64,000 nucleotides of DNA, from the NCBI RefSeq assembly GCF_964340395.1, contig NW_027554291.1:33501-97500 (forward strand), read 5' to 3'. Made by a program: the position numbers and the translations under genes. The notes under the pieces are model-generated. The model saw nothing but the letters and a program-made list of their open reading frames with translations. It searched no databases and had not been told where the DNA came from. Every line of letters begins with the position of its first letter. Position 1 is the stretch's first letter. Positions 46,873 through 56,838 of this stretch are shown here, in pieces. This stretch comes from Glandiceps talaboti. Lineage: Eukaryota; Hemichordata; Enteropneusta; Spengelidae.

Positions 46873-48704
46873 TTAATAAAGCATGCATATCACCACACAC
46901 ACATTTATACTGATAAACTTACCTGAGATACAAATTTTGGATAACAAGTAACATGAAAAGTATAAATAAAATCCATCTGTAATTTATCCTGCAAACAAAG
47001 AATAAAAGTAGTAATTCATCACAATGATAGATCATTGTTTACTAGTTGTTGCACATTAAATAGAAAACAAATACATTAAAAATTATTTGACATCAATAAA
47101 AAAATATTTCACAAAAAACATCATCATCAAAGATCGGCCTGATGTGTATCACTGAATAAAACAGCTGGTAGGCAGAGTTCTTCAAGCGTAGCGTAACTTC
47201 CTGTGTGACGTTTGTTTGGAAGTACTTTTTGGGGGGTTTTGACCAGCATATCATTGTTGTACATGCACTTGTAAAACAAAATACACTTACTTTAAGGAAG
47301 TTGTAGTTATGGCGATCTTGGTCTCTTCAGGCTCTGCCTTGGAGGGGTGACTTTGCCAAAGACAGGAGATGGTGAGGGAGAAGGTGAAGAATTGATACAA
47401 TCAGAAGCAGAGGAAATAATGATAGGAGAATTTAGGGGCAGAGGAGAGGGAATATTTAGTGGGGGGGTGGGGGGGTGGAGAAGAAGAAAAATGGGTAGAA
47501 AATAGAGAAGCTGATGGATCATAGGAAGATAATGAAGCTGCTGAGTATGATGACTCTGAAGAAGAGCTAGAATGTGAAGGGGAGGGGAGCCGGGAGGGGC
47601 AGGGAGGATGACGAGACATAGGATCAAGAGAAGGACAAGGTGTAGAAAGTGAGGGAGGAGGTGAATGAGTCGCACAACTATTTGATTCTTCACAACTATG
47701 TGGTTGTGAAGAATCAAATAGTTGCATACTGTAGTAAGTATGTTGCCAGTAATGTGTATCCCAAGGGTGGGAACACACCCGGCAAGTGCGACACCCATCT
47801 ATTATCGTGGCTGGAGGGCTAGGGATAGAAGAAGAGGAAGAAGAAAAATTAAAACAAAAGTTAGAAGGAAGGGATGAAGATGAAATGGGATGTATAGAGA
47901 GGACAGAGCCTGAAGAGAGCTCTTCCATCGATTTGGATTTTGTCATCTGGAAGAGCATAGAAAATCCGATGTCAGAACTACATGCACTTTGTGCGATGAC
48001 AAATTAATGACAAATTAAGTACTGCATTTTGTATTTCAATATTAGAAAATACATCGGCTGTTTCAAATGCTATCTAAGTCTGTGGAAACACATACCAAGT
48101 ACCGTGTACTGTATACCATTGGAAAGCTTAGACCTTACTCTACAATAGTACAATCCGTAAAAATGAGCTCCTGGCTTTCTATGGGAATAATAAATCTTGA
48201 TTTTGAGGAAAATCCTTGATTTTTATGATTTTGTCTATTCTAAGAGAATAATTACACCGTAAACAACAACACGATCGTACCTTGGCAGCCATTGCTTCTA
48301 CCAGTTGAACCATCAGGCCCTTGCAGTGATTGAAGTTGATATGGCGAAGTAGATAGCAAAAAATGTCCAAAAAAGGGTAAATTTGACATTCTCATTTGCA
48401 TATCAATAATTTTGCAATGAAAAAACGGAGGAAGAATAGAAAAATATCGGAAAAATCATAAGAATCTCGGGTTTTCAAATATTTTATTGTGAACGAGGCT
48501 GCAACCGAACCCTGTAAGTTATGGCAATATTCACTGAGAACGCCCTGGCCCTGATTATATGAAATTTTAACACAGCGCCCTCGTTTGACGAACCTAGGAC
48601 ATTCGTGTTACGGAATCATGATGCATTTCGGGATACATCGTTTATAGTGCGCCCCCTACTGGAGCAGAAAATCAGTATCCACATCCCCTGAATGATGTTG
48701 TAGA
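46873..48704 (-). other. Ser/Pro-rich minus-strand frame between the two transposase-like pieces
   Basis: On the minus strand 47,958-47,401 is open with MLFQMTKSKSMEELSSGSVL, a Cys/His cluster CRTCRVCSHPWDTHY, and a long Ser/Pro-rich tail. Around a C-run near 47,461-47,472 the coding look passes to another frame ending SPVFGKVTPPRQSLKRPRSP at 47,307. Protein status is uncertain because of low complexity. It is convergent to the RAG1-like gene, the arrangement known for RAG1/RAG2-type elements, but no Kelch repeats or PHD finger of RAG2 are seen. The rest of the interval has no recognised feature. Confidence 0.3.
47675..47724. repeat. perfect 22-bp stem, 6-nt loop hairpin
   Basis: CAACTATTTGATTCTTCACAac at 47,675-47,696 is followed by TATGTG and by its exact complement at 47,703-47,724. 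It lies within the Ser/Pro-rich frame. As DNA or RNA it would form a strong hairpin. Confidence 0.9.
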
Positions 48705-49192
48705 TCCTAGGGGGACCATTCCTTTGACTTTGCTTTGGCACCCCATGTCAAAGAATTTATTCAAATAACAGAGGACAAATTATCAGAGTTTGATCTAGTG
48801 AAGCATATATGGCAAAGCTTTTATCAGATTATACTATTGCTAACTCTGACCCCCCACCAATTCTCTTACCAGGCAAACCAGATGCCTCTACAAGAGTTGA
48901 TGATTACAAGTTTGCATGGATACAGTTACAGTGATTCTGACATTGATGAATATATCATACAGGCAGAAAAATTCTACCAATTATATACTTTTCGGTATGG
49001 TTATCAACAGGTGACTCCTTATATGATGAAATTCATTGACGTAGTTCCTCATTTGATGAAAGCTTTGCCATGTACATTAGGTAGATTTCAGTCCCAAGGT
49101 GGAGAACACGCCAACTACCAACACGCAAGATATTACTTCCAACACACAACCAGACATGGGGGTGCCAATAAGTCTGATCCACTAGCTGTATG
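48705..49192 (+). pseudogene. DDE-transposase C-terminal piece (second RAG1/Transib-like tail)
   Basis: The frame reads APHVKEFIQITEDKLSEFDL, a helical middle, and then YGYQQVTPYMMKFIDVVPHL followed by LGRFQSQGGEHANYQHARYY and TTRHGGANKSDPL. The order Y-M-x-n-H-L, ~10 residues, S-x-G-x-E-x2-N parallels RAG1 NYFHKTLAHVPEII and ASEGNESGN and also the tail of the gene at 46,558-46,872. I read the Glu in GGEHANY as the third catalytic residue of a DDE RNase-H fold. No N-terminal half is present directly upstream, so this is a separate, 5'-truncated relative or the displaced end of the same element. The frame closes at 49,192; further codons (VEKPVVPDRKQV) follow in another frame. Confidence 0.5.
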
Positions 49193-49378
49193 ACACTTTT
49201 TTCCACATGTGGAAAAACCTGTCGTACCAGATAGAAAACAAGTCTAGTGATCCTGTTGTATCAGAATCATTCCAAAAGTACTGCCACCGACACTCTGCTG
49301 CCTTAATCATACAAAAAACATTCAGAGGGTAATATTGTCAGGAAAAAGGCTGAAAATGGAGTCAGCATTATAGATTGT

Positions 49379-49666
49379 TTGGGTTTAAACAAAGAGAAAA
49401 TTGTGTCACTAGTTTTTAAGACAATGACATTTGTCCTTGTTGGTGCTGTTCCCAAACGTGGCACTGTCAAATTCACTCAAAAATCCTTCACAGAACTAAT
49501 TTTGAAAAATGGTGGAACTGTGAAAAAATCACTCCCAAACGGAAATGTAAAAGGGCGGTCAACAAAAATGTATTATGTCCTTGTCAACAAGCAATCATTC
49601 ACAGAGAAAAACATGCCTTCATCCTTGAAAATAGCAATACGCAGAAGATATACTGTATTGATATAA
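49379..49666 (+). pseudogene. BRCT-like domain reading frame
   Basis: LGLNKEKIVSLVFKTMTFVL, then VGAVPKRGTVKFTQKSFTEL, ILKNGGTVKKSLP and YYVLVNKQSFTEKNMPSSLK. The pattern (hydrophobic strand F-V-L-V-G, K-x3-L/I-I-x3-G-G-x-V, then strand Y-V-L-V) is that of a BRCT domain, as in DNA-repair proteins, where it binds phosphopeptides. It follows the DDE tail in the same orientation after about 190 bp and is probably part of the same transposon-encoded protein. Frame changes separate the pieces. Confidence 0.45.
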
Positions 49667-49902
49667 TGTCATTCATTCCAGAATGTCTAGATGCTGGCAG
49701 AAAATTACCAGTACAGGACTTTTCTGTTGACCTTAGATCATTTACAAAACGAATCCCCACTCTACAGGTAAACCTTACATGACCAACATTTTCGTCGGGT
49801 CAAAACAATGTTATCAACAATGAAACGACGAAAAGTTAAGAAACCTGCTAGAATTACATGTACATATCTACGTAGACGCATTGCAAGAAACCAAGCTCAG
49901 TA

Positions 49903-50160
49903 GTGCTCAGAAAAAGAACAGAAATAGTGAAAAATCAACAGAGCAAACTTTCAATCAGTGATTCAAGACAGTTATTCAAAGATTTGTTTAAAGATTGGGA
50001 AATACTTCCTAAAGAGGAAAAGTCAAAGTACAAAACAATGTGGCAGCTTGATAGGAATCGTGCAAAGGAAAGGCATGCAGTTCAGTTAGATTCTGTCAAT
50101 TCTCTCCTTGAATACAATGCAGTGTCTGCTCCTCAATATCACAAGTACAAGTCTTCATAA
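49903..50160 (+). pseudogene. HMG-box-like basic tail
   Basis: QQSKLSISDSRQLFKDLFKD followed by WEILPKEEKSKYKTMWQLDR and NRAKERH. W-x2-L-P-x-E-E-K-x2-Y is the signature of the second and third helices of an HMG box, a minor-groove DNA-bending domain. The stretch before it, KRRKVKKPARITCTYLRRRI (about 49,820-49,890), is highly basic. Its place after the BRCT-like frame suggests the C-terminus of one multi-domain protein, now fragmented. The first helix is weak, so confidence is limited. Confidence 0.35.
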
Positions 50161-50688
50161 AACATTGACAAAGTAGATCAAGTATGATATACCCAGGTAG
50201 GTGTGGGTGTATGTGTGTGTTTGTGTGTGTGTATGTGTGTGTGTGTGTGTCTACATGTGTTGTGTCGTGACATATATGGAACAATTTTGTCAATTAATTT
50301 CATTGTCCCTAGATGGGTGTCACTAGGGCAATGTCAATCAAACTCCATACAAAATGTTACTGTGGCCTTCCTTTACTTGAAAGATGTGTGGTTCAGGATG
50401 TTTGACCAGCTCAGTAGACTGGCAGGTACATGTATTTGTATCTATGTTATGGGATAAATACAAGAGTAATGTTTCTAGTGTCAAAAAATAAAATATCAAG
50501 ACCTCTACTGAGTCTTTGTGTAATATTCTGTTAGGCCAGTGTGTTTGCTTTCATTTACAAGGACATGATTACGAAATGTGATAGCCAGCAATATATAAAT
50601 GTACACTTTTCTTAAAACATTCATGTCTGCACTTAGTATGTTGTAGATATTTTTATCATGAAATATTTTCCTGTTATTTCCTAGTCTG
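50161..50688. other. no gene; (GT)n microsatellite
   Basis: A GT-rich run lies at about 50,200-50,250. No further feature is recognised. Confidence 0.5.
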
Positions 50689-50790
50689 GAATCCTGACAT
50701 TACAACATTTCGATTTGAATGATCTCCATATACTATATGGATATACTATATGAAGATCATTCAAATCGAAATATAGTAACGTCAGGATTC
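50689..50790. repeat. 102-bp near-perfect palindrome
   Basis: GAATCCTGACATTACAACAT at the left pairs with ATAGTAACGTCAGGATTC at the right, and ATTTCGATTTGAATGATCTc pairs with gAAGATCATTCAAATCGAAAT; the centre is 'ccatatactatatggatata'. About 50-bp arms with few mismatches and practically no loop suggest a fold-back MITE or a cruciform-forming site. Confidence 0.85.
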
Positions 50791-51839
50791 ACTTTTTATT
50801 TCCATACCACAATTATTTACATAGAAACAAGAATTGTCGTTCAAATAATTTGGGGGGGGGGGGGGAGTTTCTAATCCTGAAAGGGTTAATACAGTAGGCT
50901 GTAATGCAAATGTCACCTTATTTTATTGACATTCTACGGCAATACTGCAAATTGAACACAGTCCTTTCATATTTTACTTACTTGCCTGCTTGAGACATGA
51001 TTTTATTACCATTCATTGAAAAGTATTTCAACAAGTTAATTTAAACGAATTCAAATGCTTTCTACAAGAATACTGTGAACTACATGTTAATGTGTCTTGT
51101 CATGCCCTTTTTGCCATTGAATGCAATAAACAAAATTTTAATATTATCCATGAAATCGTGACTTTTTGTTTTATTGTTTTTTTTTACAAGACTGTATGTT
51201 TGTGCAGGGTCACAATTATAGTGACTGTGGTTTGAGTTTGAGGGTGGGGAAATACCCAAGTGATTTAAAATGTAAGAACAATCGTATTACCCCAAATTTG
51301 CATTTTCTAATTTTCATATTTAGAGTGAGTCAAATAGTAGGACAAAGTATACTTTTTTGACATACATCAATTTTGTTGTGATAAATATTTCAGGTGAACA
51401 GTGTCAACTACATGTAGCATTAAAATGAAATATAATTTCAAAATAAGTTGGAAACAATATGGCGATTTCAAAAAGGAGCTACCTGTATTGACCTTGTTGA
51501 TGAATGAATGAATTCCTGAAAATATGGTATACAGTGAGAAGGATTGGAAGATATTGTCAATAATTTATAAGGAATCCTATGGGTTGAGAATATTGTTTCA
51601 TGTTGAAATGCCAAAAGTAGTGCCGGTGGGTAATAAAATGTTTTACAGCTGTTTACTTGTGTTATCATCATCACATGTGTAAATATTGGTACTCTTTGAT
51701 AACAAGTCCACTTGCTTGGCTAATGGCTTGTCCCAGTAATGTTATAAACACTTGAAGAAGTCCAGTCAGTGTTATTGTGGACAGTAAAATATAGTTAATT
51801 TGACATGATAACTTGGAAATAAATGTGACGTTTCAATCT
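50791..51839. other. no gene seen
   Basis: AT-rich sequence with a G-run near 50,851-50,865. No coding, repeat or RNA signal is recognised. Confidence 0.4.
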
Positions 51840-52359
51840 GTCTACGAAACGCGAGCGAAACATGTGCATCGTCATGCAAGCAGGACTACACGCCTGTATG
51901 TAAACAGCTGGTCAGTGCTGATGAGGAGGTGTGAATAGTCAACAACAAAAGAGGTTATCACGTCTGGACTGCTAACGCATATAAAATTAACACATGAGAG
52001 TATTTTCAGCATAATATTCTGTGATGAGTGTGGCACCATGTTTACTAAGAGGGCGCTGCTGCAACGCCAACACCTTGAAACACCAGCTCCTCAAAGTTTC
52101 AGGTTTTTCTCCAAAACCAGCTTCTCAGAATCACCAATGTTCCTCCTGTTGCTTTGTAAGCATCTGGTGAGTACCTGAGTGAAATGCTGTAACAGTTTCG
52201 GAGTGCACTACATGGAAAATCAAGTGGAAATGTTGGCAGTCATGTTCGTCATTGTCACGGACATGATTAACATTCAAGTTCAAGTGTAACGTATTTGAAC
52301 TCATTTACATATTCTATCGTTTAAAGATCTTACTCCAGTCTATAACACCTTGTCTTACC

Positions 52360-53259
52360 ATGCCGAAGTGCAACGACTGTGATAAATCTAGGGGTGTTAC
52401 GTTTACTCAGGGTGACTTGCATTTGTGCCAAAAATGCAAGAAAAAGCGATTTCCGTCAGGATCACCAAATACTGAACCAAATCAGGAAACCACACAAGCT
52501 TCAGCAACATCTGGTGTCTCCATTGATCAACGGCTCACTGAAATCAGCCTCCAGGTTAGCTACATACCAGTACTTCTGAAAAGTGTCAATGACATAAAGG
52601 AATGCCAGGATACTACATCTGCCTCGTTAGAATACTTCAATTCACTCTTTGAAGACTTCAGAACAAGAATTGCCACAGTAGAAAGCGAGAACAAAGTAAC
52701 CAAGGAAAAGAATGAAGAACTCACTAAACGTGTGGCCGATCTAGAGAAAGCTCTTGAAGATCAAAACCAATATAGCCGGAGAGAAAATATTGAAATTCAT
52801 GGAATCCCAGAAACCAACGAAGCCAATGAAAACACCGACGCAACTGTCATTAGGGTACTACAGAAAATCGACCCAGGCATCACCCCAAATAATATCGAAG
52901 TCACCCATAGAATTGGCCGCAAATTCACAGAGAGGGATCCAAGCTCACCGAAACCGAGACCAAGACCAATCATTGTCAAGTTCTCTGGCAGAAAGATACG
53001 TGATTCCGTCTATAAAAATAAGAAGAAAATAATCAACACAACTACTGACACACTTGGCTATACAGAGAAGAACAGAATATACATAAATGAAAACCTAACA
53101 CCAACAGCACGAAAACTACTGAAGTCTGCGAATGAAAAACGAAAGGCCTTAAACTATAAATACCTGTGGACAAGAAACGGCTTTATCTACGTAAAGAAGT
53201 TTGACGCAACTACCGTAATCAATATCAGAAATGAACATGACCTTATCAAAATTGTCTGA
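52360..53259 (+). CDS. LINE ORF1 protein
   Basis: 299 residues from the ATG in 'cttaccatgccg'. An N-terminal zinc motif C4-x2-C7 ... C23-x2-C26 is followed by a long charged helical stretch (residues ~95-145, ENKVTKEKNEELTKRVADLE) likely to form a coiled coil. The C-terminal nucleic-acid binding domain of L2/CR1-type ORF1 follows: IEIHGIPE, VTHRIGRK, RPRPIIVKFSGRKIRDSVYK, ARKLLKSANEKRKALNYKYL and TRNGFIYVKK. ORF1 proteins coat LINE RNA as a chaperone in the ribonucleoprotein particle. No breaks. Confidence 0.9.
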   Translation: MPKCNDCDKSRGVTFTQGDLHLCQKCKKKRFPSGSPNTEPNQETTQASATSGVSIDQRLTEISLQVSYIPVLLKSVNDIKECQDTTSASLEYFNSLFEDFRTRIATVESENKVTKEKNEELTKRVADLEKALEDQNQYSRRENIEIHGIPETNEANENTDATVIRVLQKIDPGITPNNIEVTHRIGRKFTERDPSSPKPRPRPIIVKFSGRKIRDSVYKNKKKIINTTTDTLGYTEKNRIYINENLTPTARKLLKSANEKRKALNYKYLWTRNGFIYVKKFDATTVINIRNEHDLIKIV

Positions 53260-53328
53260 ACCAATGTATCCTCTCTTCCCGCTTTCCGTCATTAATCCTT
53301 ATCAGGTAATCGAATTTCTCTTTCACTT

Positions 53329-56298
53329 ATGCCAGTGAATAACAACATCACTGAAGAAGACATTTTTGACATTAGCTGTGTGGAATACTCACTAGCTAAA
53401 TTCAACACAACTTTCAGCAATACAGAGAACGCTTTCTCCGTCTCACATATCAATGTTCGATCACTTAACAAGAACTATGACAATTTCAATATGCTATATG
53501 AACACTCTTTGCGAAATCAATTTCGAATTATCGCTCTTTCTGAAGTATGGCAAGTGTCAAACAAAGACATGTATAATATGCCTAGTTATTCTTTTGTTGT
53601 TAACTGTAGAGACCAAGGTAAAGGTGGAGGAGTAGGAATGTATATACACGAGTCTTTGTCATATACTGTGTTGAGCAATGTTACAATTACAAATGCAGAA
53701 ACTCTGTGGATCGAAGTAGAACTTGAAAATAGATTTTTCCTAGTTGGGGCTGTGTATAAACCACCACATTCTAATGTTGACGACTTTGTAGAGAGTTTAG
53801 AAAATTATATAAGTGAGAGTGAAAGAAAATATAGCGGATGTGTTATTATTGGAGATTTCAACATTGATGTGAGCAAAGAAACGAACCCTAGTGCCCGCAA
53901 ACTTATTGATACACTTGCATGTTTTCATTTTAAACAAACTATAAGTACTCCTACTAGGAAAACACAGAATTCAAGTTCTACCATAGATCATTTGTACACA
54001 AACATAGCTGACAGGTCCATTTCTTCAGGTACTATTACTGCTGACATCTCAGATCATTTTCCGATATTTATATTCTTTAATTCAGTGAAAACACCACCCA
54101 CAACTGGAGTTACAACATTGATAAGAGACTATTCAAAGTTTAATGGGCAGGCATTTAGAGATGAGTTGAATGCTGAAACATGGGAAAAGGTTTTGCAATG
54201 CAAAGATGTAAATTTAGCTTTACAACATTTTGTTGATAGGTTCAAAGATATCATTGCCAAACATGCTCCTTTGAAGTGTATACGTACCTCAAAGAAAAAG
54301 AAACGAGTCAAGCCGTGGTTGACACCTGGAATACTTAAGTCAGTTAGAACAAAACACAAGCTGTTTAAGAAGGTCATTAACAGTCGTTTCAATGTAACGT
54401 TATATAACCATTACAAGAAATACCGGAACGTTCTCACCACTATTCTAAGGAAAAGCAAATGCCATTATTATGCAAATGTTTTCTCACTTAATAATGGCAA
54501 AATAAAGGAGACGTGGGGAGTTATAAACGAATTAATTGGTAAATCAAAACACAAACAGTTAACTATTCCAAGACAATTGAAGATTAACTGTAATGGTTCA
54601 GAAGTAATTCACACTTGCCTGGATGATATTACGGAAGATTTTAATAATTTTTATGTACATGTTGGTGAAAATCTCGCTAATAAAATACCCACTTCCCCGA
54701 ACACAACGTTTCACGACTTCTTGGGTGAGAAAGTTCCTCATTCCTTTTTCTTTTACCCTGTTATCAAACTTGATATTGTCAATACTATTTCTGCATTGGA
54801 TATACGCAAAGCAACAGGTTTTGATGACATCCCTTGCAAGTTAATCCACGAAGGTAGAGAGGAAATATCAAACCCTCTATGTCACATTATTAATTTGTCT
54901 TTCTGTTCAGGTCATTTTCCAGAACTCCTTAAAGTAGCCAAAGTGTTACCTTTTTATAAGAAGGGTCAGATAAATGAACCTGGAAACTATAGACCCATTT
55001 CCGTTTTACCTGTTATCAGCAAGATTGTTGAAAGAATTGCAAACAAACGTTTGATGAATTTCTTAGAGGGATTTAACATTTTATATGACCATCAATACGG
55101 TTTTCGGAAGAAGTACAGTTGTAAATTGTCTTTGATTAGTCTGATTCAATCTTTACAAGAAGAGCTTGATAAGAGAAATTCAACACTTGGTATTTTTATC
55201 GATTTTTCAAAGGCTTTCGATACTGTAAACCATAATATTTTACTTGCAAAGCTTGAACATTACGGAATCAGAGGTTTACCACTCAAGTGGTTCTCTAGTT
55301 ATTTGCATTCACGGAGTCAGTATGTCAGCATCAATAATATAGCTTCAAGCAGATTAAATATTACCTGTGGTGTCCCTCAGGGGTCAATCCTAGGACCTAT
55401 CTTATTCTTGATATACATAAACGACATTCCAAATTCCTCCAATCTTTTCAATTTTAAGCTTTATGCAGATGATTCAAACTTATTTCATTCTATCCAGGAA
55501 ACCCATAACAATATATCCCTCAATCTAGCTAATGTTGAATTTCATCAGGTAAAAAAATGGTGTGATGCTAACCGACTGACTATGAATGTAAATAAAACAG
55601 AACACATGGTAATTAGAAGTAAACAAAACAGTAAAGAAGTAATTGGGTCTATAACTCTTAATGACAGGGTGGTTAGAGAAGCTAACAGCACATCGTTCAT
55701 TGGGATTCACCTAGACAGTAATTTAACTTGGAAAACTCACATTGTAGACGTAAAGAAAAAGATCTGTAAATTTACTGGAATATTTTACAGGCTTCGACAA
55801 CTGGTCCCATGTTCAACTCTCCTAATGTTGTACAATACCTTTGTATTACCACACATTTCCTATGGCCTTGAAGTGTGGGGAAGTTCGTGTAAAACATATC
55901 TCAAAGAGATTTTACTTGCACAGAAAAGGATTGTTCGTGTCATTACGGGGAGTAAATGTAATGCACATACCGCACCTTTATTTAAAAAGCTCAGTATTCT
56001 TGATATATACAAACAGTTTGACTATCAGATTGGAATTTTTGTTCATGATGTACTACACGATAAACTTCCGCCACACTTCAAGGACTACTTTTCGAATATC
56101 GAACATTGTCATGATACTAGGCGGAAATTGAGAGGAGACCTCCATGTACCAAAATACAAGAGTAATTTTGGTCAGTCCTCTGTCAAGTTCACTGGTTCAC
56201 AGATATGGAACAACATTCCATATACAATTCGCAGTCACCCAAGCAGACACAAATTCAAGAAAGATTACAAAGAGTTTCTTCTACTTGTAAATATGTAA
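53329..56298 (+). CDS. LINE ORF2: AP-like endonuclease and reverse transcriptase
   Basis: 989 residues. Endonuclease: SHINVRSLN (res ~40), ALSEVW (~70, catalytic Glu), GAVYKPP, GDFNID (~174), STIDHLYTN and ISDHFPIF (~240, catalytic His), the full exonuclease/endonuclease set. Reverse transcriptase: NYRPISVLPVISKIVERIAN, FIDFSKAFDTVNH (~625, first Asp), GVPQGSILGPILFLIYINDI (~680), KLYADDSNLF (~711, catalytic YADD), FIGIHLDSNLTWKTHI. The C-terminal region (LPHISYGLEVWGSS) is typical of the CR1/L2/Jockey group. The enzyme nicks target DNA and primes reverse transcription there. All catalytic motifs are intact and there are no stops. Codon use is AT-rich as in the surroundings. Confidence 0.95.
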   Translation: MPVNNNITEEDIFDISCVEYSLAKFNTTFSNTENAFSVSHINVRSLNKNYDNFNMLYEHSLRNQFRIIALSEVWQVSNKDMYNMPSYSFVVNCRDQGKGGGVGMYIHESLSYTVLSNVTITNAETLWIEVELENRFFLVGAVYKPPHSNVDDFVESLENYISESERKYSGCVIIGDFNIDVSKETNPSARKLIDTLACFHFKQTISTPTRKTQNSSSTIDHLYTNIADRSISSGTITADISDHFPIFIFFNSVKTPPTTGVTTLIRDYSKFNGQAFRDELNAETWEKVLQCKDVNLALQHFVDRFKDIIAKHAPLKCIRTSKKKKRVKPWLTPGILKSVRTKHKLFKKVINSRFNVTLYNHYKKYRNVLTTILRKSKCHYYANVFSLNNGKIKETWGVINELIGKSKHKQLTIPRQLKINCNGSEVIHTCLDDITEDFNNFYVHVGENLANKIPTSPNTTFHDFLGEKVPHSFFFYPVIKLDIVNTISALDIRKATGFDDIPCKLIHEGREEISNPLCHIINLSFCSGHFPELLKVAKVLPFYKKGQINEPGNYRPISVLPVISKIVERIANKRLMNFLEGFNILYDHQYGFRKKYSCKLSLISLIQSLQEELDKRNSTLGIFIDFSKAFDTVNHNILLAKLEHYGIRGLPLKWFSSYLHSRSQYVSINNIASSRLNITCGVPQGSILGPILFLIYINDIPNSSNLFNFKLYADDSNLFHSIQETHNNISLNLANVEFHQVKKWCDANRLTMNVNKTEHMVIRSKQNSKEVIGSITLNDRVVREANSTSFIGIHLDSNLTWKTHIVDVKKKICKFTGIFYRLRQLVPCSTLLMLYNTFVLPHISYGLEVWGSSCKTYLKEILLAQKRIVRVITGSKCNAHTAPLFKKLSILDIYKQFDYQIGIFVHDVLHDKLPPHFKDYFSNIEHCHDTRRKLRGDLHVPKYKSNFGQSSVKFTGSQIWNNIPYTIRSHPSRHKFKKDYKEFLLLVNM

Positions 56299-56578
56299 AA
56301 ATTTTCGCGCATTTTCATTTTCATTTTTCATGTACAGTATGTAGTTTGTGAGTTTTTGCAGCAGTCACCTGATCTTTTTTTTTTCATTGTAATATTTATA
56401 CTAGTGTATGAGTTTTGAGTGGCTAGACTAGATTAGTTATAGAAACTATTTTCTAGCCTCTCGCCCGCTCTGATACAATTATGCACACATTGTGTATTAT
56501 ATGCTTTCATTTGTTATGTTTTTTTTTTTTTTTTTTGTGATGATGGGTAAATAAATTACAATTACAATAACAAAAATG

Positions 56579-56700
56579 ACGCCCGGCCGTATTAATCAGT
56601 AAGTGATAATGTATTATTATGCATGAGAGCATGTACTTTAATATTATAGTTACACAGACTATACGTACGTATTTCACGATATTTGTACGATATATTTAAA
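56579..56700. other. short spacer
   Basis: The spacer lies between the LINE end and the palindromic element; nothing is identified in it. Confidence 0.4.
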
Positions 56701-56838
56701 CAATAATGTACGCCCTCCCAGCCCATAATGGACGAAAGCAAACTTTGAACGACATAATGGGCGAGGCGACAGCCGAGCCCATTATGGAGTGCAAAGTTTG
56801 CTTGAGTCCATTATGGACTGGGAGGGCATACATTATTG
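56701..56838. mobile_element. 138-bp palindromic MITE-like element
   Basis: CAATAATGTACGCCCTCCCA-gcccataatgga at the left pairs with the complement of 'tccattatggactgggaggg-catacattattg' at the right. Further in, 'agcaaactttg' pairs with 'caaagtttgct', and the centre 'ataatgggc...gcccattat' is again self-complementary. The whole is one long hairpin. The outer end AATAATGTAC also appears at 57,211-57,221. Confidence 0.8.

Larger units (their letters stand above)
51840..56578 (+). mobile_element. full-length-looking LINE, CR1/Jockey group
   Basis: It has a 5' leader (about 500 bp before ORF1), ORF1, a 69-bp gap, ORF2 with complete endonuclease and reverse transcriptase, a 3' UTR, a T-run at 56,520-56,537 and the 3' end 'aataaattacaattacaata', a short (ATTACA)n tail. 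Both ORFs are uninterrupted, so the copy is recent and may be capable of moving. The 5' limit is not certain: I found no clear target-site duplication, and the segment 51,865-51,891 belongs to the MITE family seen at 42,191, so the LINE proper may begin just after it. Confidence 0.85.

Noticed and set aside
47307-47958. RAG2-like partner of the RAG1-like gene
   Set aside because: The convergent position fits, but neither Kelch repeats nor a PHD finger are visible, and the frame is largely Ser/Pro low complexity.
53453-56131. Other-frame and minus-strand frames inside the LINE
   Set aside because: They are shadows of ORF1 and ORF2, which carry all the conserved motifs.
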